Assembly (NCBI GenBank): GCA_963824225.1
Contig: CAWGOF010000002.1
Coordinates: 124,001 to 188,000, forward strand
Direction: 5' to 3'
Length of the DNA stretch: 64,000 nt
From: CAWGOF01 sp963824225
GTDB lineage: Bacteria; Acidobacteriota; Polarisedimenticolia; Polarisedimenticolales; Polarisedimenticolaceae
Part shown: piece after piece, positions 17,077 to 26,145 of the stretch
How positions within the stretch are numbered: position 1 is the first letter of the stretch
Layout: each line of letters starts with the position of its first letter
The notes under the pieces: model-generated
What the model saw: the letters and a program-made list of their open reading frames with translations, nothing else
What the model was told of the DNA's origin: nothing
Database searches by the model: none
Made by a program: the position numbers and the translations under genes

Positions 17077-18342
17077 TCAGGAAACGGAGGCCCGCGGATG
17101 CGACGCGTAGATCGGGAACCCTGCGGCCAGCTCCCGGACCTCCGTCCGGATCTCCGCCAGCGCCGTCTCGTTCGCGCGCGACGCGAGCCCGCGCGCGATG
17201 AGATCGCCGATGCGCTCCATCTCCGAGCGCCCCATCCCACGCGACGTCACGGCCGGGGTGCCGATGCGCAGGCCACTGGCCACGAGCGGCGGGTTCGGAT
17301 CGAACGGGATCGCGTTCTTGTTCACCGTGATCCCGGCTCGACCGAGCGCGTCCTCGGCCTCCTTGCCCGTGATCCCGCGCGAGAATACGTCGACGAGGAA
17401 CAGGTGGTTGTCCGTCCCACCCGATACGATGCGGTACCCGTGAGACGCGAGGCGCGCGGCGAGCGTCGCCGCGTTGGCCAGCACGCGGTCGATGTACACG
17501 GCGTACGACGGCTCGAGCGCCTCGGCGAACGCGACCGCCTTGGCCGCGATGACGTGCATGAACGGACCGCCCTGCAGCCCCGGAAACACGATCCGGTCGA
17601 GCTCCTTGGACCACGACTTGCGACACACGACGAGCCCTCCGCGAGGCCCGCGCAGCGTCTTGTGCGTGGTCGAAGTCACGAACTCGCAGTGCGGCACGGG
17701 CGAGGGATGGCGACCGGTCACGACCATGCCCGCGATGTGCGCCACGTCGGCCATCATGCGCGCGCCGACCTCGGCGGCGATCGAGGCGATGCGCTCGAAG
17801 TCGATCGTCCGGGCGTACGCCGACGCGCCGCACACGACGAGCTTCGGCCGGTGCTCGCGCGCCAGCGCACCCAGCGCGTCGTAGTCGATCGTCTCGTCGT
17901 CCCGTCGCACCCCGTAGCCCACGAACCGGTACAGCTTCCCCGACAGGTTGAGCGGGTGGCCGTGCGTTAGGTGGCCGCCGTGCGCCAGGTCCATCCCGAG
18001 CACGGTGTCTCCGGGCTCGAGCGCCGTGAAATACACGGCCTGGTTGGCCTGGCTGCCGGCGTGCGGCTGCACGTTCGCGTGCTCGGCACCGAACAGCTGC
18101 TTCGCCCGGTCGCGGGCCAGCCGCTCGACCTCGTCCACGTGCTCGCACCCGCCGTAGTACCTGCGGCCGGGATACCCTTCGGCGTACTTGTTCGTCATCA
18201 CCGAGCCCATCGCGTCGAGCACGGCCTGGCTGACGAAGTTCTCGGACGCGATCAGCTCGAGGCCGTCCGCCTGGCGGCGCACCTCGGCGCGGATCGCGGC
18301 GGCGACGGCAGGGTCGGTAACGTCCAGAGCCCGGTCGAGCAT
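17077..18342 (-). CDS. glyA: serine hydroxymethyltransferase
   Basis: 421 residues, standard length, with ELIASENFVS near the N-terminus, the PLP-lysine motif VTSTTHKTLRGPRGG and GTPAVTSRGM near the C-terminus. It converts serine and tetrahydrofolate to glycine and methylene-THF. ATG 18342 gives the family N-terminus and leaves ten bases after the dgt-like gene; an in-frame ATG at 18402 would add 20 residues and overlap that gene. The order is dgt-glyA-dinG, all leftward. Confidence 0.96.
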   Translation of the reverse strand: MLDRALDVTDPAVAAAIRAEVRRQADGLELIASENFVSQAVLDAMGSVMTNKYAEGYPGRRYYGGCEHVDEVERLARDRAKQLFGAEHANVQPHAGSQANQAVYFTALEPGDTVLGMDLAHGGHLTHGHPLNLSGKLYRFVGYGVRRDDETIDYDALGALAREHRPKLVVCGASAYARTIDFERIASIAAEVGARMMADVAHIAGMVVTGRHPSPVPHCEFVTSTTHKTLRGPRGGLVVCRKSWSKELDRIVFPGLQGGPFMHVIAAKAVAFAEALEPSYAVYIDRVLANAATLAARLASHGYRIVSGGTDNHLFLVDVFSRGITGKEAEDALGRAGITVNKNAIPFDPNPPLVASGLRIGTPAVTSRGMGRSEMERIGDLIARGLASRANETALAEIRTEVRELAAGFPIYASHPRASVS

Positions 18343-18352
18343 GAGCGTGCGG

Positions 18353-19756
18353 CTACCGTAGTCGATCCTCGACGGCCGGGCAACCGTCGCCGTCCGTGGC
18401 ATCGGATCGCGATCCGCGCTCGCGGCGCAGCTGCTCTGCGCTGGGGATCGGCACGGCGCCCATCTCGAGCAGCCGCGCGTGCTCGGCCAGCGCGAACGGG
18501 TCGGTCATCGCGGCGACGTGGTCAGCCAGGACGCGTGTGAACCGGGCATCGCCGCGGCAGCGCTCGAGCGCGACGTCGAGACGGACCCGCGGCACGTCGC
18601 GCAGGAACCGCGTACCGGAAGCTTCCTTGTAGCGCAGCAGCACGTGGTCGTCGAGCAGCGTCGGATCGGCGTGGTACGCGGCGAGCAGGCCGTGCAGCAC
18701 GCGGCGCGCTCGGCCCTCGACCCGGTCGGCGCTCGCGCCTCGACGAACGCGCACGTCGAGCGCGGCCTCGAGATCCTCGAGCAGCACGAGCGCCGCCTTG
18801 GGCAGCAGGATCTCGGACCCCCGGACCGCCGAATCGCGCACCGCGAGAAACGCATCGTGCGTGCGCACGCCGTGCCGTTCGGCGAACCGCTCGAGCGCGC
18901 GCTCGGATGCCAGGACGCTCGCCGTCGCCATCAGATGCATCAGCCCTCGGTGAATCGCCGCCGAGCGCAGGAACTTCCCGCCGCGCGTGCCGTAGTCCGG
19001 ACCGAGCTTGGTGCGCAGGTGGCGCACGGCGGCGAGTCGCTCGACGTGGGCCAACGGCAGCGCACCCGACTGCAGGGCGTCGTCGAGATCGCCCAGCGCG
19101 GTCGCGATTCGATCGGCCAGCCCGACCACCTGGGCTTCGAACGGCGCAGCACAGCTCGGGCGCACGCCGACCGGGGGCTCACGCTCCGCCGCGACGGGAC
19201 CGCTCTTGTACAACCCCTCGCGCACCGCATCGGTCAGGTTGAGGCCCGGGTGCGCGTACCGGACCTCCAGCCGATCGACGACGCGGAGACTGTGCTCGGC
19301 CCGGGAGAACCCGCCCAGGTCGCCGAGCCCCGCGCCTCCCGCACCGTCGAGCCGCCCGGCCATCCAGTCGTCGAGCGCGCGCGCGCCCGCCGGGCCGAAC
19401 GGCGGCTGACCCAGGTCGTGGCCCAGCGCAACGGCCTCCACGAGATCCTCGTTCAGCCACAGCGCGCGCGCGATCGTCCGCGCCAGCTGTGCCACCTCGA
19501 GCGTGTGGGTCAGCCGGTTGCGGCGGTGATCCTCGTACGCCGGCAGGATCCCGCCGTGCGCCTTGTGCCGCAGCCGGCGGAACGCGCGGCTGTACACGAT
19601 CCGGTCGCGGTCCCGCTGGAACGGCGTGCGGTAGTCGATCGCCCGGCCGGCGTCCTCGAGCGGGTGACGGCGCGTCGCGCCGCGCGAACGCAGCGCGTAC
19701 GGCGCGAGCCGCTCATCTTCGGCCTTCTCGAGCCGCTGGCGGATGGAATCGGTCAC
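18353..19756 (-). CDS. dgt: dGTPase-like HD-domain protein with altered active site
   Basis: About 467 residues of the deoxyguanosinetriphosphate triphosphohydrolase-like family: DYRTPFQRDRDRIVYSRAFR, NRLTHTLEVAQLAR (first metal His) and GHDLGQPPFGPAGARALDD (HD pair). In active family members the last motif reads HDLGxPPFGHxGE; in E. coli Dgt the His and Glu after FG are the proposed catalytic residues. Here they are Pro and Ala, checked in the nucleotide sequence. The metal-binding HD is kept. It may be an allosteric or non-catalytic homologue, or use other residues. GTG 19756 is the likely start; the upstream open frame has no homology. It is followed by glyA. Confidence 0.85.
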   Translation of the reverse strand: MTDSIRQRLEKAEDERLAPYALRSRGATRRHPLEDAGRAIDYRTPFQRDRDRIVYSRAFRRLRHKAHGGILPAYEDHRRNRLTHTLEVAQLARTIARALWLNEDLVEAVALGHDLGQPPFGPAGARALDDWMAGRLDGAGGAGLGDLGGFSRAEHSLRVVDRLEVRYAHPGLNLTDAVREGLYKSGPVAAEREPPVGVRPSCAAPFEAQVVGLADRIATALGDLDDALQSGALPLAHVERLAAVRHLRTKLGPDYGTRGGKFLRSAAIHRGLMHLMATASVLASERALERFAERHGVRTHDAFLAVRDSAVRGSEILLPKAALVLLEDLEAALDVRVRRGASADRVEGRARRVLHGLLAAYHADPTLLDDHVLLRYKEASGTRFLRDVPRVRLDVALERCRGDARFTRVLADHVAAMTDPFALAEHARLLEMGAVPIPSAEQLRRERGSRSDATDGDGCPAVEDRLR

Positions 19757-19871
19757 GACGTGGGGTCGAGCGAACGCCGATCGTACACCCCGGCACCCGC
19801 CGCCGGCAACGCCGGCTTGCCCGCCCGGATCGAGAGCCCTAGGTTCTCGCTCCGGGGGCCGAGGACGCATC

Positions 19872-20048
19872 GTGAAGGTCGTCATCGATTACGAAATTTG
19901 CGAGGCCACCGGCGTGTGCGCGCAGGTGTGCCCGGAGAACGTGTTCGAGCACGAGCAGGGACGGACGCAGGTCGTCAATCCCCAGGCGTGCACGAACTGC
20001 TGGATCTGCGTCGACAACTGCGTGTCCGCGGCGATCGAGATCTCCTGA
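19872..20048 (+). CDS. small 4Fe-4S ferredoxin
   Basis: 58 residues starting at GTG 19872 (VKVVIDYEICEATG). The cysteines are arranged C-x5-C-x3-CP and then C-x2-C-x2-C-x3-C near the C-terminus. Size and acidic composition fit a monomeric one- or two-cluster ferredoxin. It lies between the divergent dgt-like gene and the rightward tldD-tldE pair, 52 bases upstream of tldD. Possible redox partner is unknown. Confidence 0.85.
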   Translation: MKVVIDYEICEATGVCAQVCPENVFEHEQGRTQVVNPQACTNCWICVDNCVSAAIEIS

Positions 20049-20100
20049 CCGCGAACGCGGGTCTTGCGGCGACGGGCCTCGGCCGGTACCGTCGAGCTCG

Positions 20101-21588
20101 GTGATCGCCGAGCTCGACCGACTGGGACCCTGGGGTGCGGCGCTGGTCGGCCGGGCCCGCGCGCGCGGGGTCGAGCTCATCGTCCGCGCGCAGGTCCGCC
20201 GTGGGCGGCGCGTCGTGGCGCACGACGGCCGGATCGAAGGCACGTCGTCCGCGTCGTCGAGCGGCTGCGGGATCCAGCTGATTACAGACACCGGCCACTC
20301 GCTCCTCGCAAGCCACGACGACCTCGGCCGGGACGCAGCGCTCCCGCTTGTCGACCGGCTCGTCGAGCTCTCGAGGAGCGCGGAGCACCTGGGCCTCGAG
20401 CGCGGGGCCTGGCCGAGCCTGTCGCCGCTCGTCGATCGCCGCGTGCCGCACGATCCGCAGGCGTTCGAGCGCATCGACCTCGCGGCCGTCGGGTGTCGAC
20501 TCCTCGAGCTCGAGCGCCAGATCACGGAGCGCGTGCCGGGTACGACCGCCCAGGTCGGATACGGGGCCGAGCTCGACGCGTGGCGCGTGTTCCGCTCGGA
20601 CGGAACGGATGTCTTGCACGCCGCGCCGCGCTGCACGCTGACGGCCCGCCTGACCGGACGGCGTGCCGGATCGCGACACGCGGTGTCGGCGTCCGTGTTC
20701 TCGCCCGACCCGCGGCTGTTCGAGGTGCCGTCCGCGATCGCGCTGTTCCTGCGTCGTGCCGAGATCGCCGCACGCCTGTCCGTCGAGCTCCCCGACGCGC
20801 CGACGCATCCACCCGGATCGTTTCCGCTCGTAATCGACTACGGTTTGGCCAAGGGGCTGGCGCACGAGGCGTTCGGCCACGCCGCCGAGGCCGACGGGTT
20901 TCGCTCGTCGATCCTCGCGCGGGACGGTCGGTTCCGCGTCGGCGAGACGGTCGGCGCCGATCACGTCTCGATCGTCGACGAGCCGGTCGAGGACGACCAC
21001 GCGTGGCAGCCGTTCAGCGCGAACGGCGTGCCCCGCGAACGCGCGGTCCTCGTCGACCACGGTCGCCTGTGCGACGCGCTGTCCGACCCGTGGTCCGCGT
21101 CCGCCGCCGGGGTGCGGCTGACCGCCGCCGAGCGGGCCGAGTCGTTCCGCCACGCGCCGCAGCCGCGCATGTCCAACATCCGGATCGAGGTCGACCGCCC
21201 GCTCTCGGCCCCCGGCACGTTCGAGGACCACGGCCCGCTCGAGGTGCGCGCGCTGCTCGACGACGCGGGGGTGCTGCGGCGCCATCCGCGAGTCGCCTAC
21301 CTGTCGGGCTACGCCGGCGGCCAGGTCAACACGTCGACCGGCGATTTCGTGTTCCAGTGCAAGTCGATCTATGCGCTCGACGATCGGGGCGCCACGCTCC
21401 ACCGCCCGGCGATCTTCTCCGGATCGATGTTCGGAGCGCTGGGCTCGATCCGCGAGGCGTTCGGACCGCTGCAGCTCGACGCGATCGGGACGTGCGGCAA
21501 GTGGGGCCAGAGCGTCCCGTCGAGCGGCGGGAGCCATTTCTTCCTCGTGCTCGAGCCGCACGAGCGCGTACGGCTCGGTGGGCGGTGA
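20101..21588 (+). CDS. tldD: TldD-type metalloprotease subunit
   Basis: 495 residues with the family zinc motif HEAFGH (HExxxH) at residues 255-260 in LAHEAFGHAAEADGF, and the C-terminal TCGKWGQ-type segment GTCGKWGQSVPSSGG. TldD forms a heterodimeric protease with TldE that trims peptides and matures microcin- or RiPP-like products in other bacteria. Start is GTG 20101. The stop overlaps the GTG start of the partner gene (GTGA at 21585), so the two subunits are coupled. No RiPP precursor was recognised nearby. Confidence 0.92.
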   Translation: MIAELDRLGPWGAALVGRARARGVELIVRAQVRRGRRVVAHDGRIEGTSSASSSGCGIQLITDTGHSLLASHDDLGRDAALPLVDRLVELSRSAEHLGLERGAWPSLSPLVDRRVPHDPQAFERIDLAAVGCRLLELERQITERVPGTTAQVGYGAELDAWRVFRSDGTDVLHAAPRCTLTARLTGRRAGSRHAVSASVFSPDPRLFEVPSAIALFLRRAEIAARLSVELPDAPTHPPGSFPLVIDYGLAKGLAHEAFGHAAEADGFRSSILARDGRFRVGETVGADHVSIVDEPVEDDHAWQPFSANGVPRERAVLVDHGRLCDALSDPWSASAAGVRLTAAERAESFRHAPQPRMSNIRIEVDRPLSAPGTFEDHGPLEVRALLDDAGVLRRHPRVAYLSGYAGGQVNTSTGDFVFQCKSIYALDDRGATLHRPAIFSGSMFGALGSIREAFGPLQLDAIGTCGKWGQSVPSSGGSHFFLVLEPHERVRLGGR

Positions 21589-22895
21589 TCGACGTCGCAC
21601 CGGTTCTCGAGGCCCTGGCTCGCCGACGTTCGGGCGCAGCCGGAGTGCGGGACTGGTCGATCCATGCGAGCGCGACGAGCCGGGCCTCGCTGGGGGTCAA
21701 GGACGCGCAGGCCGGGAACGCCCATGCGCCGTTCGCGCTGTCGGTGTCGGCCGGGCTGCACTACCTCCTGGTATGGGGCGACGGTCGCGTGAGTCGCGGC
21801 GCGTGGGAGCGGCGGCAGTTGGGCGCGCAGGTCGAGCGTGCGCTCGACGATGCGCGGCTTGCGGCGTACGACGACCCGGACGCGGCGCACGTGCTCGGGC
21901 CCGCGACGCTTCCGCAGGTCGAGCTGTACGCGCCGAGCGTATCGGCGGCGGCGCAGGGAGACGCGACCGAGATCGGCGAGCGCCTCGCGGCGGTCCGCGA
22001 GCTCGTCCGCGTGCGCGGGCTCCGCACGTGGAGCGGGTCGTTCTCCGCGGCCGAGGGGTCCTCGCGCATCGTGACCTCGGCCGGACTCGATGCATCGAGC
22101 GTCGGCACGGCGACGAGCTGGCACGTCACGTTCAACGGCGAGATCGGCGACGGCTTCGGCGCACGGCGATCCGAGCCGCACGCCGCGTTCTGCGCGCGTC
22201 TCGAGCGGCTCGCCGCACTGGTCGACGCCGTGGGACGAGACGCGCCCACCGGCCGTGCGCCGAGCAATGTCGTGCTGCTGCATCCGCGAGTCGTCGAGTC
22301 GTATGTCCTCGAGACCCTGTTGACGAACCTGGACGGCTCGGCCGTGGCGCACGGCCAGTCGCACTTCGATCGCCCTATGTTCGGCTCGGACGCGCCGGCG
22401 CTGCGCGAGGACCTCGAGCTGCGCATCGACCCCCTGTTGCCACATCGTCTGGGCTCGTACGTGTTCACCGGTGAGGGCGTGCCTGCGGCCCGCAGCACGT
22501 TCGTCGAGCGCGGACGCCTGGTGTCGCCGGTGCTCGACCTGAAGTATGCGAGACGCCTGGGCCTCGGACCGACGGCGCAGCCCGGCGCGTTCGACACGCT
22601 GGTGTTCGCCGGGAGTGCGTCGATCGGGCTCGACGACGCGCTCGCGCGAGCCGCGGGCGGGGCGCTCGTGCCGTCGGTCCTCGGGGTTCACACCCAGGAT
22701 GCCGTGAGCGGCGACTTCTCGCTGTCGGCGCCCCAGGCGCTGCGGATCGGGACCGCCGGCCTCGAGGGCCGGCTGCGGGTCACGATCTCGGGTAACCTGT
22801 TCGAGATCCTGCGCGACGAGGCGACGACGTTCGTCGCGCTCGACGGCGAGTCCACACCGGGGCTGCTGATCCGCTGCCGCCTCGAGCCGACCTGA
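21585..22895 (+). CDS. pmbA: TldE/PmbA-type partner subunit
   Basis: 436 residues related to TldD but without the HExxxH zinc motif, as is normal for TldE/PmbA. Recognisable segments include VVLLHPRVVESYVLETLL, GVPAARSTFVERGRLV and the C-terminal GDFSLSA...ISGNLFEIL region. It pairs with TldD to form the peptide-digesting chamber. GTG 21585 overlaps the tldD stop by four bases. clpB follows after an 81-base gap holding a heat-shock-like promoter. Confidence 0.9.
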   Translation: MIDVAPVLEALARRRSGAAGVRDWSIHASATSRASLGVKDAQAGNAHAPFALSVSAGLHYLLVWGDGRVSRGAWERRQLGAQVERALDDARLAAYDDPDAAHVLGPATLPQVELYAPSVSAAAQGDATEIGERLAAVRELVRVRGLRTWSGSFSAAEGSSRIVTSAGLDASSVGTATSWHVTFNGEIGDGFGARRSEPHAAFCARLERLAALVDAVGRDAPTGRAPSNVVLLHPRVVESYVLETLLTNLDGSAVAHGQSHFDRPMFGSDAPALREDLELRIDPLLPHRLGSYVFTGEGVPAARSTFVERGRLVSPVLDLKYARRLGLGPTAQPGAFDTLVFAGSASIGLDDALARAAGGALVPSVLGVHTQDAVSGDFSLSAPQALRIGTAGLEGRLRVTISGNLFEILRDEATTFVALDGESTPGLLIRCRLEPT

Positions 22896-22920
22896 GCCGG
22901 TCGCCCGCCGGCCTCCGGCG

Positions 22921-22948
22921 CTTGACAGATCCCCGGCCCATCCCATGA
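22921..22948 (+). promoter_or_regulatory. sigma-32-like heat-shock promoter before clpB
   Basis: CTTGACA at 22921-22927 followed 13 bases later by TCCCATGA at 22941-22948 resembles the RpoH consensus CTTGAA-N11/16-CCCCATNT. It lies about 30 bases before the clpB start, with GAGGG as ribosome-binding site. The genes downstream (clpB, hsp20, htpX, grpE) are all classic heat-shock genes. Confidence 0.5.
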
Positions 22949-22976
22949 AACCGGACGCCGTTTCGACGAGGGTGTC

Positions 22977-25592
22977 ATGCAGCTCGACCGGTGGACGATC
23001 AAGGCCCAGGAAGCGTTGCGCGATGCGGGGAACCTGGCCCGTTCGCTCGGCCATCCCGAGATCCGACCGCTCCACTTGCTGGGGGTGCTGGCGCGCCAGC
23101 TCGAGGGGGTGGTCGAGCCGGTCCTGTCCCGGCTCGGCGCCGATCCGCGCGCCGTCGCGGCGGCCGTCGATCGCAAGCTCGCCTCCTACCCGCGGGTCCA
23201 GGGCGGCGCGGACGTCGCGGCGTCACGCGAGCTCGTCGATCTCGCCGACCGCGCGGAGAAGATCGCCCGAGAGTTCCAGGACGACTACACGTCGACCGAG
23301 CATCTGCTGCTCGGCATGGGCCGCGGCTCGGGCGAGGTCGCGGATTTGCTCCGGACGCTCGGGGTGACGTCCGACGGTGTGCTCGCCGCGCTGCGCGAGG
23401 TGCGCGGAACGAGCCGCGTCACCGACCCGAACCCCGAGGACAAGTACCAGGCGCTCAAGCGCTACGCTCGTGATCTGACCGAGCTCGCCCGCGCCGGCAA
23501 GCTCGATCCGGTGATCGGACGGGATGACGAAATGCGACGCACGATGCAGGTGCTGTGCCGCCGGACCAAGAACAACCCGGTGCTGATCGGCGATCCGGGC
23601 GTCGGCAAGACTGCGATCGTCGAGGGCCTGGCGCGGCGCATCGCCTCGGGCGACGTGCCCGAGACGCTGCGCGACCGGTCGGTCGTGGCGCTCGACCTGG
23701 GGGCGCTGATCGCCGGCTCGAAGTACCGCGGTGAGTTCGAGGATCGGCTCAAGGCCGTGCTGAAGGAGATCGAGGCCTCCGACGGTCGGGTCCTGCTGTT
23801 CATCGACGAGCTGCACACGCTCGTCGGAGCAGGCGCGGCCGAGGGCGCGGTCGACGCGGCGAACCTGCTCAAGCCCGCCCTGGCCCGTGGGGAGCTGCGG
23901 TGCATCGGCGCGACCACGGTGCAGGAGTACCGGCGGCACATCGAGAAGGACGCCGCGCTCGAGCGACGGTTCCAGCCGGTCCAGGTGGACGAGCCGTCGA
24001 TCGAGGAGACCGTGTCGATCCTCCGCGGCCTCAAGGAGCGCTACGAAGTTCACCATCGCGTTCGGATCCAGGACGCGGCGCTCGTCGCCGCGGCGACGTT
24101 GTCCGCGCGATACATTCCCGACCGGTTCCTGCCGGACAAGGCGATCGACCTGATGGACGAGGCCGCGTCCTTGCTGCGGCTGGAGATCGACTCCGTGCCG
24201 GCCGAGATCGACGAGGTCGATCGGAAATCGCTGCAGCTGCAGGTCGAGCGCCAGGCGCTGTCCCGCGAGAAGGACGAGGCCTCGCGTGAGCGACTGCGGC
24301 GCGTCGAGCGCGAGATCGCCGAGCTCGCCGAGACCGGCGCGGGGCTGCGCCGCCGGTGGGAGAACGAGAAGACCGTGATCACGGCGATCGCCGGCGTTCG
24401 CCAGCAGCTCGAGGAGGCGCGGGGCGAGGCCGAGCGCACGGCGCGCGAGGGCGCGCTCGAGCGCGCGGCCGAGCTGCGCTACGGCCGGATCCCGCAGCTC
24501 GAGCGGCAGCTCGCCGAGGACACGGCACGCCTGGCCGAGCTCCAGCGGGATCGCGCGATGCTCAAGGAAGAGGTCGGCGAGGAGGAGATCGCGGCGGTCG
24601 TATCCAAGTGGACCGGCGTCCCGGTGACGCGACTGCTGCAGGGTGAGATGGATCGGCTCGTGCACCTCGAGGCCGAGCTGCACCGACGTGTGGTCGGCCA
24701 GGATGCCGCGATCGCGGCGGTCGCCGCCGCGGTGCGGCGCGCTCGCGCCGGACTGAAGGATCCGAACCGTCCGATCGGTACGTTCCTGTTTCTCGGACCC
24801 ACGGGGGTGGGCAAGACCGAGCTGGCCAAGGCCCTGGCCGAGTCGTTGTTCGGCGATGAGAAAGCGATCGTGCGCCTCGACATGTCCGAGTACCAAGAGC
24901 GACACTCGGTCGCGCGGATGATCGGGGCTCCCCCAGGCTACGTGGGTCACGACGAGGGGGGCCAGCTCACCGAGGCGGTGCGCCGGCGTCCGTACGCGGT
25001 CGTGCTGCTCGACGAGATCGAAAAGGCGCATCCCGAGGTGTTCCACGTCCTGCTGCAGGTGCTCGACGACGGCCGCATGACCGACGGCAAGGGCCGGACC
25101 GTCGACTTTCGCAACGCGCTCGTGGTCATGACGTCGAATCTCGCGTCCGAGTACATCCTCGAGCACGCGACGGACACGCCCGAGCAGCTGCGTCCGGTGA
25201 TCGACCGCGAGCTACGCCGCGCGTTCCGGCCCGAGTTCTTGAACCGGCTCGACGAGACGATCCTGTTCCGAGCGTTGCGCGAGGAGGAGATCCTGGCGAT
25301 CGTGGATCTCCAGCTCGAGCGCGTGGCCCGCCAAGTCGCCGAACGCGGCGTGCGTCTCGAGGTCGACGATGCGGCGAAACGGCTGTTGGGCGCCGAAGGG
25401 TACGACCCGGCGTTCGGGGCCCGGCCGCTGCGGCGTACGATCCAGCGCAGGATCCTCGACCCGTTGGCCGTGGGACTTCTCGACGGGAAATTCGCCAAGT
25501 CTCCGATCGTGCGCGTCACGGCCGACGACGATCGGATCGAGCTCGTCCCGACGACGGAACAGGCATCCGCGAGCCGATCGAGCGTACAATGA
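22977..25592 (+). CDS. clpB: ClpB disaggregase (Hsp100)
   Basis: 871 residues with the full ClpB architecture: N-terminal Clp-N repeats (to about 150), AAA1 with Walker A GDPGVGKTAIVEG near 205, a long coiled-coil middle domain (about 400-530, rich in Glu/Arg) that distinguishes ClpB from ClpA/ClpC, and AAA2 with Walker A GPTGVGKTELAK near 607 and VVLLDEIEKAHPEV. It resolubilises aggregated protein together with DnaK/GrpE. First gene of a rightward run with hsp20, htpX and grpE, preceded by a sigma-32-like promoter. Confidence 0.97.
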   Translation: MQLDRWTIKAQEALRDAGNLARSLGHPEIRPLHLLGVLARQLEGVVEPVLSRLGADPRAVAAAVDRKLASYPRVQGGADVAASRELVDLADRAEKIAREFQDDYTSTEHLLLGMGRGSGEVADLLRTLGVTSDGVLAALREVRGTSRVTDPNPEDKYQALKRYARDLTELARAGKLDPVIGRDDEMRRTMQVLCRRTKNNPVLIGDPGVGKTAIVEGLARRIASGDVPETLRDRSVVALDLGALIAGSKYRGEFEDRLKAVLKEIEASDGRVLLFIDELHTLVGAGAAEGAVDAANLLKPALARGELRCIGATTVQEYRRHIEKDAALERRFQPVQVDEPSIEETVSILRGLKERYEVHHRVRIQDAALVAAATLSARYIPDRFLPDKAIDLMDEAASLLRLEIDSVPAEIDEVDRKSLQLQVERQALSREKDEASRERLRRVEREIAELAETGAGLRRRWENEKTVITAIAGVRQQLEEARGEAERTAREGALERAAELRYGRIPQLERQLAEDTARLAELQRDRAMLKEEVGEEEIAAVVSKWTGVPVTRLLQGEMDRLVHLEAELHRRVVGQDAAIAAVAAAVRRARAGLKDPNRPIGTFLFLGPTGVGKTELAKALAESLFGDEKAIVRLDMSEYQERHSVARMIGAPPGYVGHDEGGQLTEAVRRRPYAVVLLDEIEKAHPEVFHVLLQVLDDGRMTDGKGRTVDFRNALVVMTSNLASEYILEHATDTPEQLRPVIDRELRRAFRPEFLNRLDETILFRALREEEILAIVDLQLERVARQVAERGVRLEVDDAAKRLLGAEGYDPAFGARPLRRTIQRRILDPLAVGLLDGKFAKSPIVRVTADDDRIELVPTTEQASASRSSVQ

Positions 25593-25621
25593 GCGTCGCT
25601 CGATCCGAAGGAGCCGGCCCC

Positions 25622-26074
25622 ATGGCGATCCAGCGCTGGGATCCGCGCCGCGACCTGCTCGATCTGCAGGACCGCGTGTCGCGGCTGTTCGAGGAGGCAT
25701 TGTCCCGCTCGGGCGGTGGCCTCGACGGCTCGACGCCGGCGGGCGCGTGGAAGCCGTCGATCGACCTGTTCGAGGAAGGACATCGCTACGTCCTGCGAGC
25801 CGACCTCCCGGGGGTCGACGCGGCCGACGTCGAGCTGCACGTCGAGGGCGGTCGCCTCGTCCTGCGCGGCGAGCGCCGCGCCGACGCCGGGGTCGCACGG
25901 GAGTCGTACCTGCGCGTCGAGCGACCGTACGGAGCGTTCTCGGCGCAGATCGCGCTACCGCCGTCGATCGACACGGGCGGCATTCGAGCCACGCACCGCA
26001 ACGGGGTGATCGAGATCGTCCTTCCCAAACGCAAGGAGGCTGGCGCGAGCCGAATCGATGTGGCGACCGACTGA
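25622..26074 (+). CDS. Hsp20-family small heat-shock protein
   Basis: About 150 residues. The alpha-crystallin domain includes PSIDLFEEGHRYVLRADLPG, then VELHVEGGRLVLRGER, and the end NGVIEIVLPK, with a short C-terminal tail. It is an ATP-independent holdase that passes clients to ClpB/DnaK. ATG 25622 is chosen because AAGGAG lies ten bases upstream; an ATG at 25589 overlaps clpB by four bases and would add 11 residues. It lies between clpB and htpX; a second hsp20 is at 50559. Confidence 0.92.
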   Translation: MAIQRWDPRRDLLDLQDRVSRLFEEALSRSGGGLDGSTPAGAWKPSIDLFEEGHRYVLRADLPGVDAADVELHVEGGRLVLRGERRADAGVARESYLRVERPYGAFSAQIALPPSIDTGGIRATHRNGVIEIVLPKRKEAGASRIDVATD

Positions 26075-26145
26075 CCGCGCCACCGCGGCTCCGATCCGGC
26101 CCGAGGTCCGGCCCCGCGGGGAGGCCGTGAACCAGGAGTGACCCG

